Assembly: GCA_003151425.1 (NCBI GenBank)
Contig: PLXO01000100.1
Span: 68,415 to 132,414, forward strand
Direction: 5' to 3'
DNA length: 64,000 bases
Source: Acetobacteraceae bacterium
GTDB lineage: Bacteria; Pseudomonadota; Alphaproteobacteria; Acetobacterales; Acetobacteraceae
Positions within the stretch are counted from its first letter, which is position 1; the number at the start of each line of letters is the position of its first letter. Below are positions 9,967 through 20,128 of this stretch, one piece after another. Under the pieces are notes generated by a model. It was not told where the DNA came from. It searched no databases and worked only from the letters and a program-made list of their open reading frames with translations. The position numbers were made by a program, and so were the translations under genes.

Positions 9967-11082
9967 ATGAACTTCGATTTTTCCGACGACCTGAAGCAAT
10001 TGCGCGACGAGGCGCGACGCTTCCTGACGGAGCGCTGCCCGACGACGGTGCCGCGGCGCATTCTGGAAGGTGACGCGTCCTACGACCACGCGCTGTGGCG
10101 TGAGATGGCCGAGATGGGCTGGACCGGAGCGTCGATCCCGGAACAATACGGTGGCGCTGGGCTTGGCCATCTCGCAGTCTGCGTGCTGGCCGAGGAACTG
10201 GGGCGGGCGGCGGCGCCGGTGCCCTATGCGTCGTCGGTCTATCTCGCGACCGAGACACTGCTTGCCTACGGCAGCGCGGAACAGAAAGCGAGTTGGCTGC
10301 CACGTCTTGCCGCGGGCGAGGTCATTGGCTGCTTCGCGGTCGCGGAACATCCTGGCGCCTTCGTCGCGCGCCGCATCGACGCGCAGGCGTCCGACGGCCG
10401 GTTGCATGGCACGAAGCAGGCAGTTGCCGACGGCGACATTGCCGATTTCGCCATCGTCGCCGCGCGTGGCGGGGCGTGGCTGCACCTGGTGGATCTAAGC
10501 GGTCCTGGCGTCACGCGCGAAACGATTGCCACGATCGATCCCACCCGTTCCCACGCGCGCCTGACCTTCGACGACGCGTCGGCGCAACCGCTGCCCGGTG
10601 CTGACAGTCCCGACGCGATCCACCACATCCTCGACCGTGCCGCGGTGATGATGGCGTTCGAGCAGGTGGGCAATGCGCAGGCCGCATTGGACATGGCGTG
10701 CGCCTACGCGCGGGAACGTTACGCCTTCGGCCGCCCGATCGGCTCCTTCCAGGCGATCAAGCACAAGCTGGCCGAGGTCTATGTCGCGCTCGAACTGGCC
10801 CGCTCCAACGCCTATTACGGCGCCTGGGCGCTGAACAGCGAGGCCGCCGAACTGCCGATCGCCGCCGCGGTCGCGCGTATTGCCGCCTGCGACGCCGGCT
10901 GGCTCGCAACCAAGGAAAACATTCAGACTCATGGCGGCATGGGCTTCACGTGGGCATTTGACTGCCACCTGTTCTATCGCCGCGCAAAGCTGTTGGGGCT
11001 GGCGCTTGGATCGTCACGCGAGTGGAAGCACCGCCTGATCACCGAACTGCGCAGCCGCAATACCACCGCGCTGGCCGCCTGA
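9967..11082 (+). CDS. Acyl-CoA dehydrogenase family protein (possible small/alpha subunit)
   Basis: MNFDFSDDLKQLRDEARRFLTERCP...RERYAFGRPIGSFQAIKHKLAEVYV...THGGMGFTWAFDCHLFYRRA. Confidence 0.92.
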   Translation: MNFDFSDDLKQLRDEARRFLTERCPTTVPRRILEGDASYDHALWREMAEMGWTGASIPEQYGGAGLGHLAVCVLAEELGRAAAPVPYASSVYLATETLLAYGSAEQKASWLPRLAAGEVIGCFAVAEHPGAFVARRIDAQASDGRLHGTKQAVADGDIADFAIVAARGGAWLHLVDLSGPGVTRETIATIDPTRSHARLTFDDASAQPLPGADSPDAIHHILDRAAVMMAFEQVGNAQAALDMACAYARERYAFGRPIGSFQAIKHKLAEVYVALELARSNAYYGAWALNSEAAELPIAAAVARIAACDAGWLATKENIQTHGGMGFTWAFDCHLFYRRAKLLGLALGSSREWKHRLITELRSRNTTALAA

Positions 11083-11096
11083 GACGGGAGGACCGC

Positions 11097-12332
11097 ATGG
11101 ACTTCGAAGACACACCGGACGAAGCCGCGTTTCGCGCCGAGGCGCGCGCCTTCCTGGACGCCAACGTGGAACCCCGCAAGCCAGGCGACGTCGAAGGTTA
11201 TCGCCGCGGCCAGGACGAGCCCGGCGCGATAGAGGCCGCACAGGCGTTCCAGGCAAAGAAGCACGCGGCGGGATTTGCCGGCATCGCCTGGCCGACCGAA
11301 TGGGGCGGGCGCGGCGGCACGCCGATCCAGCAGGTGATCTACACCCAGGAGGAGGCGAAATACAAAGTCTTCAGCAACGTCTTTGGCATTGGCCTGGCGA
11401 TGGCGATTCCGACGATCTGCACCTGGGGCACGTCGGAGCATCGCGCCCGCTTCGCTCCGCCGGCGCTGCGCGGAGAGGAGGTCTGGTGCCAATTGTTCTC
11501 CGAACCCTCCGGCGGATCCGACCTTGCGCAGTTGCGCACGCGGGCGGAACGAAACGGTGACGGCTGGATCGTCAACGGCCAGAAGATATGGACCTCGGGG
11601 GCGCATTATTGCCGGTTCGGCATTTTGGTGGCACGTACCGATCCGAATGTGCCAAAGCACGCCGGGCTGACGTTTTTCATTCTGGATATGAAAACCCCCG
11701 GAGTGGAGATCCGCCCGATCAGGCAGATGTCGGGTTCTTCGCATTTCAACGAGGTGTTCTTCACCGATGTTCGCATTCCCGACACGATGCGCGTGGGCGA
11801 TGTCGGCAAGGGCTGGCGCGTCGCACTGACCACACTGATGAACGAGCGCTACGGCATGCGCGAGGCCCCCGGCCCCGACTTCGCCGAGGTCTTTGAATTG
11901 GCGCGTGCGATCGAGCTGGAGGACGGGCCGGCACTGGAGAACGCCGCGGTGCAGGAAAGACTCGCGGAATGGTATGTGCGCACGCAGGGCCTGCGCTTCA
12001 CCAAGTACCGCACGATGACGGCGCTTTCACGCGGGCAGACGCCGGGGCCGGAATCCTCGATCACCAAGCTGGTGGCGGCGAACAAGCTGCAGGAGATCGC
12101 GGCGTATGGGTTGGATCTGTTGGGGATGGACGGCGTGGCGATGGGCAAGGACCAGCCCATCGACGGTCTGTTCGAGGAGGCGCTGCTGTATTCGCCGGCG
12201 TTACGGATCGCTGGCGGAACGGACGAGATCCTGCGCAACATTATAGCAGAGCGCGTGCTCGGCCTGCCGCCGGACCCGCGGGTGGACAAGGACATCCCGT
12301 ATCGCGACGTGCCGACTGGAGCGCGTGGTTGA
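11097..12332 (+). CDS. Acyl-CoA dehydrogenase family protein
   Basis: MDFEDTPDEAAFRAEARAFLDANVEPR...WCQLFSEPSGGSDLAQLRTRAERNGDGWIVNGQKIWTSGAH...GGTDEILRNIIAERVLGLP. Confidence 0.95.
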   Translation: MDFEDTPDEAAFRAEARAFLDANVEPRKPGDVEGYRRGQDEPGAIEAAQAFQAKKHAAGFAGIAWPTEWGGRGGTPIQQVIYTQEEAKYKVFSNVFGIGLAMAIPTICTWGTSEHRARFAPPALRGEEVWCQLFSEPSGGSDLAQLRTRAERNGDGWIVNGQKIWTSGAHYCRFGILVARTDPNVPKHAGLTFFILDMKTPGVEIRPIRQMSGSSHFNEVFFTDVRIPDTMRVGDVGKGWRVALTTLMNERYGMREAPGPDFAEVFELARAIELEDGPALENAAVQERLAEWYVRTQGLRFTKYRTMTALSRGQTPGPESSITKLVAANKLQEIAAYGLDLLGMDGVAMGKDQPIDGLFEEALLYSPALRIAGGTDEILRNIIAERVLGLPPDPRVDKDIPYRDVPTGARG

Positions 12333-12397
12333 CGCATCCGCCCTCTCGTCGACACGGCGATCGCCCACCCACCGAACACACTAGGTGAGAACTGAGA

Positions 12398-13558
12398 ATG
12401 TTCGAGATCCCCGAAGAACACCGCATGCTGCAGGACCTGGTGGCGAAGTTCGTCGACAACGAACTGATGCCGCTGGAGGCCGCTGTGCTGAAGCGGGAGA
12501 TGCAGGGAGGGAAGGCTTCGCTCACAGACGAGGAGGAGGCGCCGCTCCTCGCGCAGTGCAAGGACCTCGGACTTTGGGGGCTGGACGTGCCGGAGGAATT
12601 CGGCGGCGCCAACCTGCCGATGCTCGCACTGATCGGCGTGTATGAGGAACAGGGCCGCACTGCGGTGCCGTTCACCTTTCCCCCCGACAGCCCGAACCTA
12701 CACATGCTGATGGCAGTGGCGAACGACGAACAGCGCCGCAAGTATCTCGATCCTTACGCCCGCGGCACGGCCAAGTCGGCGATTGCGATATCCGAACCGG
12801 GCGCTGGCGGCGATCCCGCCGGCATGACCACCCGCGCGGTGCAGGATGGCGACGACTGGGTGATCAACGGGCGCAAGATCTGGGTCAGCCGCGTGCCTTC
12901 CGCCGACTTCGTCATCCTGATGGCGCGCACCGGCGAAGGCAGGCGGCACGAGGGCATCACCGCCTTCATCATCGAAAAGGGCACCAAGGGCTTTATCATC
13001 GAGCGCGAGATCCCGATGCTCGGCGGCCATCGCACCTACGAGCTGGTGTTCGAGGATTGCCGCGTTCCGGCGCGCCAGGTGCTGGGCAAGCTCGGCCAGG
13101 GCTTCGCGCCGATGCAGTTGCGCCTGACGGTGCGGCGGCTGCAGATGGGCGCTTGGTGCGTCGGCATCGCGCGCCGCGCGTTGGACATGATGATGGACCA
13201 TGCGAAGCAACGCAGCACCTTCGGCGTGAAGCTGGCGGACCGGCAGGCGATCCAGTGGTGGATCGCCGATGCGGCCGTGAAGATCCATGCCTGCCGGCTG
13301 ATGGTGCTGGACGCCGCGGCGAAGCAGGATGCCGGCCAGGACGTGCGCACCGAGGCCTCCATGGTCAAGCTGTTCGGTACCGAAATGGCGCAGGAGGTAT
13401 TGGATCATGCGATGCAGACCTTCGGCGCGATGGGGGTTGCCAAGGAGCTGCCATTGCAGTTGATGATGCAAAAGGTGCGCACGATGCGCGTCTACGAAGG
13501 CCCGTCGGAAGTGCACCGCATGGTGATCGCCCGGCGGATGCTGGCAAGCAGGAAATAG
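12398..13558 (+). CDS. Acyl-CoA dehydrogenase
   Basis: MFEIPEEHRMLQDLVAKFVDNELMPLE...AISEPGAGGDPAGMTTRAVQDGDDWVINGRKIWVSR...MRVYEGPSEVHRMVIARRML. Confidence 0.95.
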   Translation: MFEIPEEHRMLQDLVAKFVDNELMPLEAAVLKREMQGGKASLTDEEEAPLLAQCKDLGLWGLDVPEEFGGANLPMLALIGVYEEQGRTAVPFTFPPDSPNLHMLMAVANDEQRRKYLDPYARGTAKSAIAISEPGAGGDPAGMTTRAVQDGDDWVINGRKIWVSRVPSADFVILMARTGEGRRHEGITAFIIEKGTKGFIIEREIPMLGGHRTYELVFEDCRVPARQVLGKLGQGFAPMQLRLTVRRLQMGAWCVGIARRALDMMMDHAKQRSTFGVKLADRQAIQWWIADAAVKIHACRLMVLDAAAKQDAGQDVRTEASMVKLFGTEMAQEVLDHAMQTFGAMGVAKELPLQLMMQKVRTMRVYEGPSEVHRMVIARRMLASRK

Positions 13559-13579
13559 CGACCCTAGGGAATACTGAAG

Positions 13580-14140
13580 ATGGATGCACTTGAATTGCTG
13601 CTGACGCGGGAGTCGGCGCTGAAGTTGGAAAACCCGGGGCCGCGCGAGGCCGATCTCGAGGTGATGATCCAAAGCGCGCTACGCGCCCCCGATCATGGGC
13701 GGCTGCGGCCGTGGCAGTTTGTCGTGATCCCGGAAGGAAACCGTGCAGCGTTCGGCGAGCTGCTGGCGGCGTCGATGGCGCGACGCAACCCGGCGGCGCC
13801 AGCGGAGGAACTGGCGCGCGAGCGGGGCAAGGCGATGCGCGCACCGGTCATCGTGGTGGCGGCCGCAAAGCTGGCCAAGGGGCACAAGATCCCCGAGATC
13901 GAGCAGCTTCTGTCGGCCGGCGCGGCGGTGCAGAACATCATGCTGGCAGCGAATGCGCGGGGCTTCGGCGCGATGTGGAAGACCGGCGCGCCAGCCTATG
14001 ACGCGTCGGTGAAGCAGGCGCTAGGGATTGCGCCGGACAGCGAGATCGTTGGGTTTTTGTATCTTGGCACGCAGGTGGGCGGCGGGATCCAGGTACCGCG
14101 ACCAGTGCCGAAGGATTATGTGTCGGTGTGGGCTGGCTGA
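13580..14140 (+). CDS. Nitroreductase family protein (YdjA-like)
   Basis: MDALELLLTRESALKLENPGPREADLEVMIQSALRAPDHGRLRPWQFVVI...GAAVQNIMLAANARGFGAMWKTG. Confidence 0.9.
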   Translation: MDALELLLTRESALKLENPGPREADLEVMIQSALRAPDHGRLRPWQFVVIPEGNRAAFGELLAASMARRNPAAPAEELARERGKAMRAPVIVVAAAKLAKGHKIPEIEQLLSAGAAVQNIMLAANARGFGAMWKTGAPAYDASVKQALGIAPDSEIVGFLYLGTQVGGGIQVPRPVPKDYVSVWAG

Positions 14141-14150
14141 TCTGCTTTTA

Positions 14151-14256
14151 CTACTCCCTCCCCCCTTGAGGGGGAGGGTTGGGGTGGGGGGTGTTCCGAC
14201 CCGCTCCCGCAAGAGACCCCTCCCCCCAACCCCCTCCCTCAAGGGGAGGGGGAGTA
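14151..14256. repeat. Intergenic palindromic repeat, family 'ccctcaaggggaggggg'
   Basis: ctactccctcccccttgaggg ... ccctcaaggggagggggagtag; related element at 51845-51979. Confidence 0.85.
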
Positions 14257-14263
14257 GTCGTTC

Positions 14264-15631
14264 CTACCTTTGCCTTACCTTCGCCCCCGGATGACTGTCC
14301 GGCAGCCGCGCCCGCCCCAGCCCATATAGTTTCTCCCGTAACGTTCCTGACGCGTATTCAGTCTTGTAGACACCGCGCCCCTGCAGCTCCGGCACGATCA
14401 GATCCACAAAATCGACGAACGTCTCCGGCGTCACGGCGTACGCCAGATTGAATCCGTCGATGCCGGTTTCCTCCACCCAGCTCTGCATCTCATCCGCCAC
14501 GCGGCCCGGCGCGCCCACCACCACCGGTCCACGCCCGCCGATCGCCGCGTGCGCCGCGATCTCGCGCACCGTCCAGGTGCGGTCCGGATCCGCCGTGGTG
14601 AATGCCTCCAGCGCCGAGGTCATCGCATTGCGTTCGCTGTAGCGCAGCGGCGCATCCAACGGCAGCGCGGCGAAATCGACGCCGGTCCAGCCGGACATCA
14701 ACACCAGTGCGCCCTCCTCGCTGACATGCGTGCGGTACTCGGCCAACTTGGCGTCCGCCAGTGCATCGGTGCGATCGGTAACGATCGTCATCATGGTGAA
14801 GATCAGAATCTCCGCCGGGTCGCGCCCGCTCGCCGCGGCACGGCGTCGGATGTCGGCGACGATCGGCGCGATCACCCGCTTCGACGGGCCGTTGATGAAC
14901 ACGCACTCCGCGTGATCCGCAGCGAACTGCCGCCCGCGCGCGGACGCCCCCGCCTGGTACAGCACCGGCGTTCGTTGCGGTGACGGTTCGGCCAGGTGGA
15001 TCGCATCGAGCTGGTAATATGGTCCGTCGTGCCGCACGCGATGAATCCGATCCGGGTCGGCAAAGATCCTCCGCTGTCGGTCGCGCAGCACTGCGCCGTC
15101 CTCCCAGCTTCCCTCCCACAGCTTGTAGACCACCTGCATGTAGTCCTCGGCCACGGCATAGCGCGTATCGTGGCCGGCCTGCTCGCGCTGCCCCATCCCT
15201 TGCGCGGCACTGTTCAGATAACCGGTGACGATGTTCCAACCGATCCGCCCATTGGTCAGATGATCCAGCGTCGACATGCGCCGGGCGAACGGATAGGGCG
15301 GCTCGAACGTCAACGTGCAGGTAACGCCGAAGCCCAGGTTCCGCGTCACCAGCGCCATCGCCGGAACCAGCATCAGCGGATCGTTCACCGGTACCTGCAC
15401 TGCCTGCTCCAGCGCGGTGCGTGGGCCGCCGCGATACACGTCGTAGATGCCCAGCACGTCGGCCATGAACAGTGCGTCGAACAGACCGCGCTCCAGCGTG
15501 CGCGCCAGATCGGTCCAGTAGCCCAGCGTATTGTAGCTGTCGGAACGGTCGCGCGGATGCGTCCACAACCCGGGCGACTGGTGCGCCACGCAGTTCATGT
15601 CGAAGGCGTTCAGGCGGATCTGCTTGGGCAT
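14264..15631 (-). CDS. NtaA/DmoA family FMN-dependent monooxygenase (LLM class)
   Basis: MPKQIRLNAFDMNCVAHQSPGLWTHPRDRS...NGRIGWNIVTGYLNSAAQGMGQREQAGHDTRYAVAEDYMQVVYKLWEGSWEDGA. Confidence 0.93.
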   Translation of the reverse strand: MPKQIRLNAFDMNCVAHQSPGLWTHPRDRSDSYNTLGYWTDLARTLERGLFDALFMADVLGIYDVYRGGPRTALEQAVQVPVNDPLMLVPAMALVTRNLGFGVTCTLTFEPPYPFARRMSTLDHLTNGRIGWNIVTGYLNSAAQGMGQREQAGHDTRYAVAEDYMQVVYKLWEGSWEDGAVLRDRQRRIFADPDRIHRVRHDGPYYQLDAIHLAEPSPQRTPVLYQAGASARGRQFAADHAECVFINGPSKRVIAPIVADIRRRAAASGRDPAEILIFTMMTIVTDRTDALADAKLAEYRTHVSEEGALVLMSGWTGVDFAALPLDAPLRYSERNAMTSALEAFTTADPDRTWTVREIAAHAAIGGRGPVVVGAPGRVADEMQSWVEETGIDGFNLAYAVTPETFVDFVDLIVPELQGRGVYKTEYASGTLREKLYGLGRARLPDSHPGAKVRQR

Positions 15632-15810
15632 CTTGCCCCCTCGGCCAGTCAGGACATATCAGATAACCACGGATAATCGGGCATCGGAACCACGAGAAGG
15701 TTGCCCGTTCCGAGCACAACGCCCAGACTCGACGCAAGAGCCAGACTCGCTGCAAGGGTCGGCCGTACGTCGCGACCACACACGCCGAGACTTTAGGGAA
15801 CGTCCAGTCC

Positions 15811-17055
15811 GTGAGCGAGATCAGCACGGCGCACCCAGCGCCGGCGCGCATGTCCCGGCTATTCGCCAATGCCGACTTCTGGCGCCTGTGGTACGCCGGA
15901 CTGGTCGTGTTCGTCGTCCGCTGGCTGGAAACCCTGGCCGTCGCGGTGTTCGTTTACCGCGCCACCGGGTCACCCTTCCTCGTCGCCATGATGACCATGC
16001 TGCGGCTGCTGCCGATGGGACTGTTCGGCGCGCTGCTCGGCGCGGTAGCGGAACGGATCGAGCGCCGCACCGCGCAGATCGGTGTCATTGCGCTGATGGG
16101 CTGCACCTCTGCCGCGCTGGCGACGCTGGCCTATGGCGGTCATCTCTCGGTGTGGCAGCTCGCACTGGCAAGCTTCATCAACGGCCTCGGCTGGGCCACG
16201 GACAATCCGGTGCGCCGCGTCATGATCGGCGAGGTGGTCGGCAGCCATCGGATGGGCGTGGCGATGTCGATCGACGTTGGTACAAATAACGCCAGCCGCA
16301 TGCTGGGTCCGACCGTAGGCGGCATCCTGTTCGCCACCGTCGGCGTCGGTGGCGCCTTCGCGCTCAGCGTGCTGCTGTACGCCACCTCGCTGTTTGCGGT
16401 GATCGGCCTGCGGTACCGCAACAGCCAAGGCCAGCGCGACGGCGGTTCGGTGCTGATGCGGATTCGCGACGGGGTGGAACTGGTTCGGCATGACCGGCGA
16501 CTGATCGGTACGCTGACGATCACCGTGGTCTACAACGTGTTCGGCTGGCCGTTCACCTCCATGGTGCCGGTGATCGCACAGGATCGGCTGCATCTGACGC
16601 CGGAATGGATCGGCATCATGGCCAGCATGGACGGCGTCGGCGCCTTCATCGGCGCCACGGTTATCGCGCTGTTCGTCGGGCCGCGCTTCTATGCGCGCAC
16701 GTATCTGGCCGGCGTGACCAGCTACATGATCATGCTGACGGTATTCGCGCTCGTTTCGCAGCCGATCACCGCTGGCGCGGCACTGGTGCTCACCGGAATC
16801 GGCGGCGCCGCGTTCAGTATCATGCAGGCGACACAGGTCTATCTGGCCGCACCACCGGAGATGCGCAGCCGCGTGCTGGGCGTGCTGTCGGTGTGCATCG
16901 GCATCGGCCCGATCGGCTTCGTGCATCTGGGGCTGCTGGCGGACGCGATCGGCGCGCCGTGGGCCACCGCAACGATGGGACTCGAGGGGTTGCTGGCGCT
17001 GGCGCTGACATTCCGCTGGTGGCGAGTCATTTTGTCTCGGGAGGCGCCGGCCTGA
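15811..17055 (+). CDS. MFS transporter
   Basis: Multiple hydrophobic TM segments; LFANADFWRLWYAGLVVFVVRWLETLAVAVFVYRATGSPFLVAMMTMLRLLPMGLFGALLGAVAERIERR. Confidence 0.88.
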   Translation: MSEISTAHPAPARMSRLFANADFWRLWYAGLVVFVVRWLETLAVAVFVYRATGSPFLVAMMTMLRLLPMGLFGALLGAVAERIERRTAQIGVIALMGCTSAALATLAYGGHLSVWQLALASFINGLGWATDNPVRRVMIGEVVGSHRMGVAMSIDVGTNNASRMLGPTVGGILFATVGVGGAFALSVLLYATSLFAVIGLRYRNSQGQRDGGSVLMRIRDGVELVRHDRRLIGTLTITVVYNVFGWPFTSMVPVIAQDRLHLTPEWIGIMASMDGVGAFIGATVIALFVGPRFYARTYLAGVTSYMIMLTVFALVSQPITAGAALVLTGIGGAAFSIMQATQVYLAAPPEMRSRVLGVLSVCIGIGPIGFVHLGLLADAIGAPWATATMGLEGLLALALTFRWWRVILSREAPA

Positions 17056-18472
17056 TGCGCGCGGGATCGAGCTCCACCTGGCGCACATCATAGGCCAACA
17101 GATCGCGCCAGTGCTCTGCCAGATCGGCACGGAACAATCCGCGCGTGACGCCGGCGACCAGCTTGGGCGTGGCGATGGTCATCGCGTTGATGGACGATCC
17201 GGCTGGGCCGAAGCTCATTGTCGTGCCGATCCCGAACAGATGCAGATCGGCGATCCAGGGTGTGCGGCCGGGTGTCTTCTCGGTGAAGGCGAAATCGGCA
17301 TCCAGATAAGGGAAGCGCGCGAGACGATCATTGCGCTCGTCGTCGGGCGGCGAGTAGCGGTCGCCCCAGGTGGCGATGTTGTCGGCGCAGGACGAAAGTT
17401 CCGGGCGCAGGTGGGCATCGTGGTCGATACCGGTGCCGCAAATCACGAAATCCACCGCGAATGGACCGTTTGGCGTGTCCAGCACTACGTTTCCGTCGAC
17501 TATTCGCGCACCGGTCCAGGGCCGGCCGAGGTGCATGGTGAAGTCGCTGAAGGCCGCGACACGCGCCCATGTATCGGGCGGGAACCCCTCGCGCAGGCCG
17601 AGGACGTGCTGCATGAAGCGCCAGCGCCATTCGTCCGGCATGTCGCCCAGATGCTTCATGAAGCCGGCGAAGGTCAGCCACCGATAGGGCTGGATGATCA
17701 TCGGTTCGGCCCGGCGGCAGAACAGATGCACGGCGGCGGCGGCGTGTTCCAGCGTGACGGCGGCGTTGTCGAAGGCCGAGGCACCCGCACCCAACACCGC
17801 CACCGTCCTGCCGGCGAGAGCAGTGAAATCGATCGCATCGGCGGCATGCGCGCGGAATGCCGCCGGCAGCGACGCGATAAAGTCCGGCATCCACCACTGC
17901 CCGGTGCCGTCCTGGCCGGTGGCCAGCACGATCTTGCGCGCATAAAGGATCTCGCCGGTCGACAGGGTCGCGGCCAGACAGGGCAGGTCGTCGTCGGTGC
18001 GGCACGGCGCAATCGCGCTCACCGCCACGTCGTTGCGTACCCGCAGCCCGACGACGTAGCGGAACCACAGCAGATAGTCGTTCCACTTCCCGGACGGGAT
18101 CAACGACATCGCCTGCCAGTCGGCGGCACCCCACTGCGCCTCGTGCCAGGCCTGATAGGTCAGGCTCGGCACATTCAGATCGGGCCCGGTCTGGTCCTTG
18201 GCGCTGCGCAGCGTCGGCATCCGCGCATAGGTGACCCAGGGACCTTCCTGACCGTAGGGCGCGCGATCGACCAGCAGGATGTTGTCCACCCGATCGCGCA
18301 ACAGGCCGAAGCCGACCGCCAGCCCTCCCTGCCCCGCGCCGACGATCAGTACATCCAGCGCCGATGCACCGCGCACGCTGCGCGGCCGCAGCCACGGCTT
18401 GCGAGGATGCGCGATCAGCTTCAGGTCGCGCCGAACGTCGTCCTCCAGGTCGGCGAGATTGGTCGGTTTCAT
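17027..18472 (-). CDS. NAD(P)/FAD-dependent oxidoreductase (flavin monooxygenase-like)
   Basis: ALDVLIVGAGQGGLAVGFGLLRDRVDNILLVDRAPYGQEGPW...GRTVAVLGAGASAFDNAAVTLEHAAAAVHLFCRR. Confidence 0.9.
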   Translation of the reverse strand: MKPTNLADLEDDVRRDLKLIAHPRKPWLRPRSVRGASALDVLIVGAGQGGLAVGFGLLRDRVDNILLVDRAPYGQEGPWVTYARMPTLRSAKDQTGPDLNVPSLTYQAWHEAQWGAADWQAMSLIPSGKWNDYLLWFRYVVGLRVRNDVAVSAIAPCRTDDDLPCLAATLSTGEILYARKIVLATGQDGTGQWWMPDFIASLPAAFRAHAADAIDFTALAGRTVAVLGAGASAFDNAAVTLEHAAAAVHLFCRRAEPMIIQPYRWLTFAGFMKHLGDMPDEWRWRFMQHVLGLREGFPPDTWARVAAFSDFTMHLGRPWTGARIVDGNVVLDTPNGPFAVDFVICGTGIDHDAHLRPELSSCADNIATWGDRYSPPDDERNDRLARFPYLDADFAFTEKTPGRTPWIADLHLFGIGTTMSFGPAGSSINAMTIATPKLVAGVTRGLFRADLAEHWRDLLAYDVRQVELDPARIRPAPPETK

Positions 18473-18535
18473 TTCGGCAAGATCGGCGTCATGCTGACCG
18501 GGGCGTCGCCATGACGCACCTCACGATCGACGCGC

Positions 18536-19405
18536 CTAGCGCCGGAAGTGGTACCTGAACCGCCCGTCGTCGGCCTCGATCCGTCCTGCCGTCGGCGACG
18601 GGAAATGCACCGGCAGAATCACCGTGTCAGTGTCTGCGACCGAATTCAGAAATCGCCTGCGCGACTGCGCGGCCAGTGCCGGATCCCAGCAGAAGATGGT
18701 GGACCAGTCAGGCTCGCGGCATTGCAGCGCGTGATGCATCATGTCCCCGGTCACCACCGCGCGCTGGCCCTTGGAACGAATGTTGACGCAGCAATGACAC
18801 GGCGAATGGCCCGGCGTCGGGGTCAGCGACACCAGGTCGTCCAGCACATAGTCGTCGTCCACCAGCAAAGCCTGGCCGGCGGCGACGATCGGCTCGCAGT
18901 TATAGCGCCAGACATTGCCGGGCGGGTTCTCGCCGCGCTTGTCGGCCGCCTCCCACGCGGCGTATTCGCGCTTGTGGAACACATATTTCGCCCGCGGAAA
19001 GGTCGGCACCCAGCGCCCGTCACGCAGCACCGTGTTCCAACCGCAATGATCGATGTGCAGATGAGTGCAGAACACATAGTCGATCTGTTCGAAGCTCAGC
19101 CCGGCGGACTTGAACCCGTCCAGCCAGGGCTGCTTGGGGAAATCCATCGGCGCCGCGTAGCCCTTGTCCTCGCCGGTGCAGGTATCGACCAGGATCGTGT
19201 GATGCGGCGTGCGGATGACGAAGGTCTGGTAGGTGATCACCATCCGGTTCGACGCCGCATCGTAAACCACCGGATCGAGGCCCGCGAGGTGCGCGCGTCC
19301 GACCTCCGGATCGTAGTCGGGGAACATCGCCTCCGGCGCGCGCCAGGGCCCGTCACGCTCGATGATCGATGTGATGGTGACGTCGCCGATCCGGACCTCT
19401 TGCAT
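18536..19405 (-). CDS. MBL-fold metallo-hydrolase
   Basis: VDTCTGEDKGY...VFCTHLHIDHCGWN...LTPTPGHSPCHCCVNI...TGDMMHHALQ. Confidence 0.93.
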   Translation of the reverse strand: MQEVRIGDVTITSIIERDGPWRAPEAMFPDYDPEVGRAHLAGLDPVVYDAASNRMVITYQTFVIRTPHHTILVDTCTGEDKGYAAPMDFPKQPWLDGFKSAGLSFEQIDYVFCTHLHIDHCGWNTVLRDGRWVPTFPRAKYVFHKREYAAWEAADKRGENPPGNVWRYNCEPIVAAGQALLVDDDYVLDDLVSLTPTPGHSPCHCCVNIRSKGQRAVVTGDMMHHALQCREPDWSTIFCWDPALAAQSRRRFLNSVADTDTVILPVHFPSPTAGRIEADDGRFRYHFRR

Positions 19406-19419
19406 ACTGCCTCGCTGCG

Positions 19420-19713
19420 TCAGGTGAGCGAGGCGATGATCTGTCGGAATGCCTCCTCCGGGAAGGCCTTGAGCGAGGTGGTGCGCACATTGCCCATCTT
19501 GCCGAGGATCAGCATGAAGCGCGCCGCCACCGCGTCGTCCGGCGCATCGTATATCGCGACAAGATCGTAGTCGCCCAGGGTCATGTAGAGCGCGCGGAAC
19601 TGCCCGCCCATCTCCGTCAGTGTTTTCTTGGCCGCATCGATCCGGCGCGAGGCGCCATCGATGTCGCGGATACCCTGCTCGGTCCACCTGGCCAGCATCA
19701 CGTATGTGGGCAT
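19420..19713 (-). CDS. GYD domain-containing protein
   Basis: MPTYVMLARWTEQGIRDIDGASRRIDAAKKTLTEMGGQFRALYMTLGDYDLVAIYDAPDD. Confidence 0.9.
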   Translation of the reverse strand: MPTYVMLARWTEQGIRDIDGASRRIDAAKKTLTEMGGQFRALYMTLGDYDLVAIYDAPDDAVAARFMLILGKMGNVRTTSLKAFPEEAFRQIIASLT

Positions 19714-19828
19714 GGTTGGTTCCCTCCCGTCAGCAGAAAGGAGCCTATCAGGATAAGCGGGGCGACGCGAGGACCAAGCGGAACCCGACAAGGCGCGGAT
19801 GGCCGCAGCCGAGATGTAGGGCAGCGCG

Positions 19829-20128
19829 TCACCGCGGCGCGGCCGCCTGGCTGCCGGACAAATCGGTGACAGTGCCGCCAGACCCCGTCGATGCGACCCG
19901 CGGTGCGGCCACGGTCAGCATTGCCGGCGCTGGCACCTCGGCGTCCCGGCCGATCGAGAACAGGCCCTTGAGGAACTGAATACCGCCGAACAGGATTGCA
20001 CCCCAGGCAACGAAGTAATGGCTGCCTTCAGGTGATGCAGTCGCAAGTGAATACGTGCAGACGGTGACGGTGATGCCGCCGATGCACCACAGCGCAGCCA
20101 CCGTCAAATTGTGTTCCGCCGGCGCCAT
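19829..20128 (-). CDS. Hypothetical small membrane protein
   Basis: 99 aa with two hydrophobic segments (LWCIGGITVTVCTYSLAT; YFVAWGAILFGGIQFLKGLF). Confidence 0.55.
   Translation of the reverse strand: MAPAEHNLTVAALWCIGGITVTVCTYSLATASPEGSHYFVAWGAILFGGIQFLKGLFSIGRDAEVPAPAMLTVAAPRVASTGSGGTVTDLSGSQAAAPR

Noticed and set aside
17027-17055. Convergent gene overlap of MFS and FMO-like genes
   Set aside because: 29 bp tail-to-tail overlap is ordinary in compact bacterial genomes.
17111-18514. 467 aa plus-strand ORF
   Set aside because: Antisense to the FAD oxidoreductase, which has clear GxGxxG motifs.
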